Assembly: GCF_910592395.1 (NCBI RefSeq)
Contig: NC_088311.1
Location: 22,230,646 to 22,290,645, forward strand
From: Lineus longissimus
Taxonomy: Eukaryota; Nemertea; Pilidiophora; Heteronemertea; Lineidae
Direction: 5' to 3'
Length of the DNA stretch: 60,000 nt
Shown: piece by piece, positions 57,943-60,000 of the stretch
Numbering within the stretch: position 1 is the first letter of the stretch
Layout of the letters: each line of letters begins with the position of its first letter
Made by a program: the position numbers and the translations under genes
The notes under the pieces: model-generated
What the model was told of the DNA's origin: nothing
The model's input: only the letters and a program-made list of their open reading frames with translations
The model's database searches: none

Positions 57943-58088
57943 AAGTGTTCAGAAAGACACTTCATATATGTTAATGAAGCCCACATTTAGTGTAAATGTT
58001 CTGAAAGACACTTCATGTTAATGAAGCTCAATTTTAGTGTGAAATTTTCAGAAAGACGCTTCATATGTGTTAATGAAGGTCACTTTAC
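57943..58088 (+). repeat. Three tandem copies of a hairpin-forming unit in the Raver 3' UTR
   Basis: Each unit (about 38-63 bp) has AGTGT(A/G)AA, TT(T)TC.GAAAGAC.CTTCAT, a loop, then ATGAAG. The stem CTTCAT/ATGAAG is kept in all three copies (57960/57974, 58011/58021 and 58049/58063), while the loop length varies (8, 4 and 8 bases). Confidence 0.85.
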
Positions 58089-58616
58089 AGTAAGTACTAC
58101 ATTCAGCTAATGTCACTGCCATCATGCTGCCATGGATTGTTAAAATTGAGAAAATAATTTGAAATCCAAATGACTATTTGAAATAGTTTTAAAGATATTT
58201 ATTGAAATTGAATGCAGATGGGCTGTGGTTTTATTTGCCAGTTTTTGATGTGATTTAGGCAGAGTCTTGCATGTATACTATACACTGCCACATCTGTTCG
58301 TAAGAATTAATCCATGGGCCTGGCTCACTGCTTTATGCATTGTTTGTTATGTTAAGTTCATTGATAAGTTCACAACAAGAGGAAGGACATTTTTCTCAAA
58401 TTTTCTATTTTTTGCATATCGTGTGTTCACAGGTGCAAGGGGGTTGAAAAGATGATTTAAATGTGTAACAGTTCTGTCAAAACCATTTGCCATAATTGTT
58501 TGATTTCATCCTCGCTTATGTTAGTGTTGGTCGAATGGTGTACGCTGGATGTTAGTTTTCATTGGAGATATGGAAAGATATTGTTGTGCATCATTGTGCA
58601 AAGTGTCATTGTTAAA

Positions 58617-58622
58617 AATAAA
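58617..58622 (+). terminator. RAVER: Distal Raver poly(A) signal
   Basis: AATAAA followed by TTGTTCTTG and GTGTTC. It is about 1.1 kb after the stop and just before the minisatellite. Confidence 0.55.
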
Positions 58623-58801
58623 TTGTTCTTGCTCATGTAAAAAAGTGTTCTAGTCTTGATTGATAAGTTTTGAAATAGAGCTGTAGCTATTAATACAGGG
58701 ATGTGTTTCCAAAATGGAGAACCCAATTTTGTCAAAATAAATCGGAGAAACCTGTGTGCTGATTTTGCAGGAAATTAGATTTCAAGTATAGTCCATGAAT
58801 G

Positions 58802-59960
58802 TCTACTGGTTGTGACAACGGGCTTCATCAGATCTACTCCAGATCATAATGGTTGTGACTGATCGCTCATGCTTCCCTTGGTCTTGCTGACTGGTTGTGA
58901 CAACAGGCTTCATCGAACTCGCTCCAGATCATAATGGTTGTGACTGGTATCTCGTGCTCCTCTTGGTCTTGCTGACTGGTTGTGACAACAGGCTTCATCG
59001 AACTCACTCCATATTATAATGGTTGTGACTGATAGCTCATGCTCCTTTGGTCCTGCTGTCTGGTTGTGACAACAGGCTTCATCGAACTCGCTCCAGATCA
59101 TAATGGTTGTGACTAACAGCTCATGCTCCTTTGGTCCAGCTGACTGGTTGTCACAACTGGCTCCATCGAATACGCTCCAGATCATAACGGTTGTGACTGA
59201 TAGCTCATGCTCCTTTGGTACAGCTGACTGGTTGTGACAACAGGCTTCCTCGAACTCACTCAATATCCTAATGGTTGTTACTGGTATCTCATGCTCCCCT
59301 TGGTCTGGCTGACTGGTTGTGACAACAGGCTTCATCGAACTCACTCCAGATCATAATGGTTGTGACTGATAGCTCATGCTCCCCTTGGTCTTGCTGACTG
59401 GTTGTGACAACAGGCTTCATCGAACTCACTCCAGATCATAACGGTTGTGACTGATAGCTCATGCTCCACTTGGTCTTGCTGACTGGTTGTGACAACAGGC
59501 TTCATCGAACTCACTCCAGATCATAATGGTTGTGACTGATAGCTCATGCTCCCCTTGGTCTTGCTGACTGGTTGTGACAACAGGCTTCATCGAACTCACT
59601 CCAGATCATAACGGTTGTGACTGATAGCTCATGCTCCACTTGGTCTTGCTGACTGGTTGTGACAACAGGCTTCATCGAACTCACGCAATATCATAACGGT
59701 TGTGACTGATATCTCATGCTCCCCTCGGCCTAGCTGCCTGGTTGTGACAACAAACTTCATCGACTTCACTCTATATCATAATGGTTGAGACTGCTATATC
59801 ATGCTCCCCTTGGTCTAGCTTTCTGGTTGTGACAACAGGCTTCATCATACTCACTCTAGATCATAATGGCTGATATCTCGTGCTCCCATTGGTCTAGCTG
59901 TCCGCAGGCTACATCGAATTCACTCGAGATATCAATGCATATGACTGATGTGCGCCATGA
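58802..59960. repeat. 85-bp minisatellite, about 13 copies
   Basis: Units of 84-86 bp start near 58805, 58891, 58976, 59060, 59144, 59228, 59313, 59398, 59483, 59568, 59653, 59738 and 59823. Each holds CTGGTTGTGACAACAGG, CTTCATCGAACTCACTCCA, GATCATAATGGTTGTGACT and CTCATGCTCC. The palindrome GTTGTGACAAC is in nearly all. The 144-codon minus-strand open frame at 58910-59344 exists only because several units are 84 bp (28 codons); it breaks where 85-bp units begin and is not a gene. Copies at the right end are degenerate. Confidence 0.95.
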
Positions 59961-60000
59961 GGTCTTGCAGTTGTGATATTTCCAGCCTTCGTTACCAGTA

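Larger units (their letters stand above)
57527..58640 (+). other. RAVER: Raver 3' UTR
   Basis: No coding content. Two AATAAA hexamers (57877-57882 and 58617-58622) suggest two poly(A) sites; the second has GT-rich sequence after it. The hairpin repeats at 57943-58088 lie between the two, so only the longer transcript would carry them. Confidence 0.65.

Noticed and set aside
58910-59344. 144-codon minus-strand open frame with 28-residue repeats (CCHNQSA..., EHELSVTT)
   Set aside because: It is the minisatellite read through units of exactly 84 bp. Frame is lost at 85-bp units, and there is no splice or start context.
1-60000. CRISPR arrays, operons or prokaryotic mobile elements
   Set aside because: The window is intron-bearing animal DNA; none of the tandem arrays has the repeat-spacer layout of CRISPR.

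Overview
This is nuclear DNA from an animal. It is AT-rich, genes are split by introns with GT/AG borders, coding density is low and repeat density is high. The two recognisable genes are a receptor-type protein tyrosine phosphatase with a transmembrane segment, and a Raver ribonucleoprotein; together they indicate a bilaterian. Frequent ACATGTACATGT and TAGGCCTA words, many small inverted-repeat elements and minisatellites suggest a marine invertebrate (echinoderm, hemichordate, amphioxus or lophotrochozoan). The phylum cannot be fixed from the window alone.

Region 1 (1 to about 19.4 kb, minus strand) holds the 3' half of a receptor tyrosine phosphatase gene. Seven exons fit together in phase: Thr/Pro stalk (19355-19396), transmembrane (13375-13504), polybasic juxtamembrane (12580-12644), acidic juxtamembrane (6480-6592), then three catalytic-domain exons (2047-2123, 781-817, 228-325). 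The gene runs off the left end before the WPD loop and the HCxxGxxR active site. One expected exon, with the KNRY signature, was not found between 2124 and 6479.

Region 2 (19.4-42.6 kb) is mostly repeat-rich non-coding DNA. It holds a few weak candidate exons: a Cys-rich one (28601-28798) and a possible extracellular one (37848-37955), both minus strand and both phase 1-1 like exons of a receptor ectodomain. It also holds a foldback transposon at 24.3 kb, a purine tract at 35.7 kb, and a very small LTR-type element at 35.0-35.4 kb whose LTR contains a tRNA-like sequence and which has a primer-binding site for tRNA-Lys. A plus-strand terminal exon with stop codon and poly(A) signal lies at 42644-42822; its gene was not identified.

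Region 3 (46.3-58.7 kb, plus strand) is a complete Raver-type gene. Fifteen coding exons join without a frame break into a protein of 1013 residues with three N-terminal RRM domains and a long Gln/Asn/Pro-rich tail. Intron 12 contains a possible alternative 3' end. The 3' UTR carries three copies of a short hairpin repeat. The window closes in an 85-bp minisatellite (58.8-60 kb).

The two main genes need not work together. Known Raver proteins are PTB co-factors in splicing that also bind vinculin and alpha-actinin. Receptor phosphatases act on phosphotyrosine at the membrane. Their adjacency here implies nothing functional.
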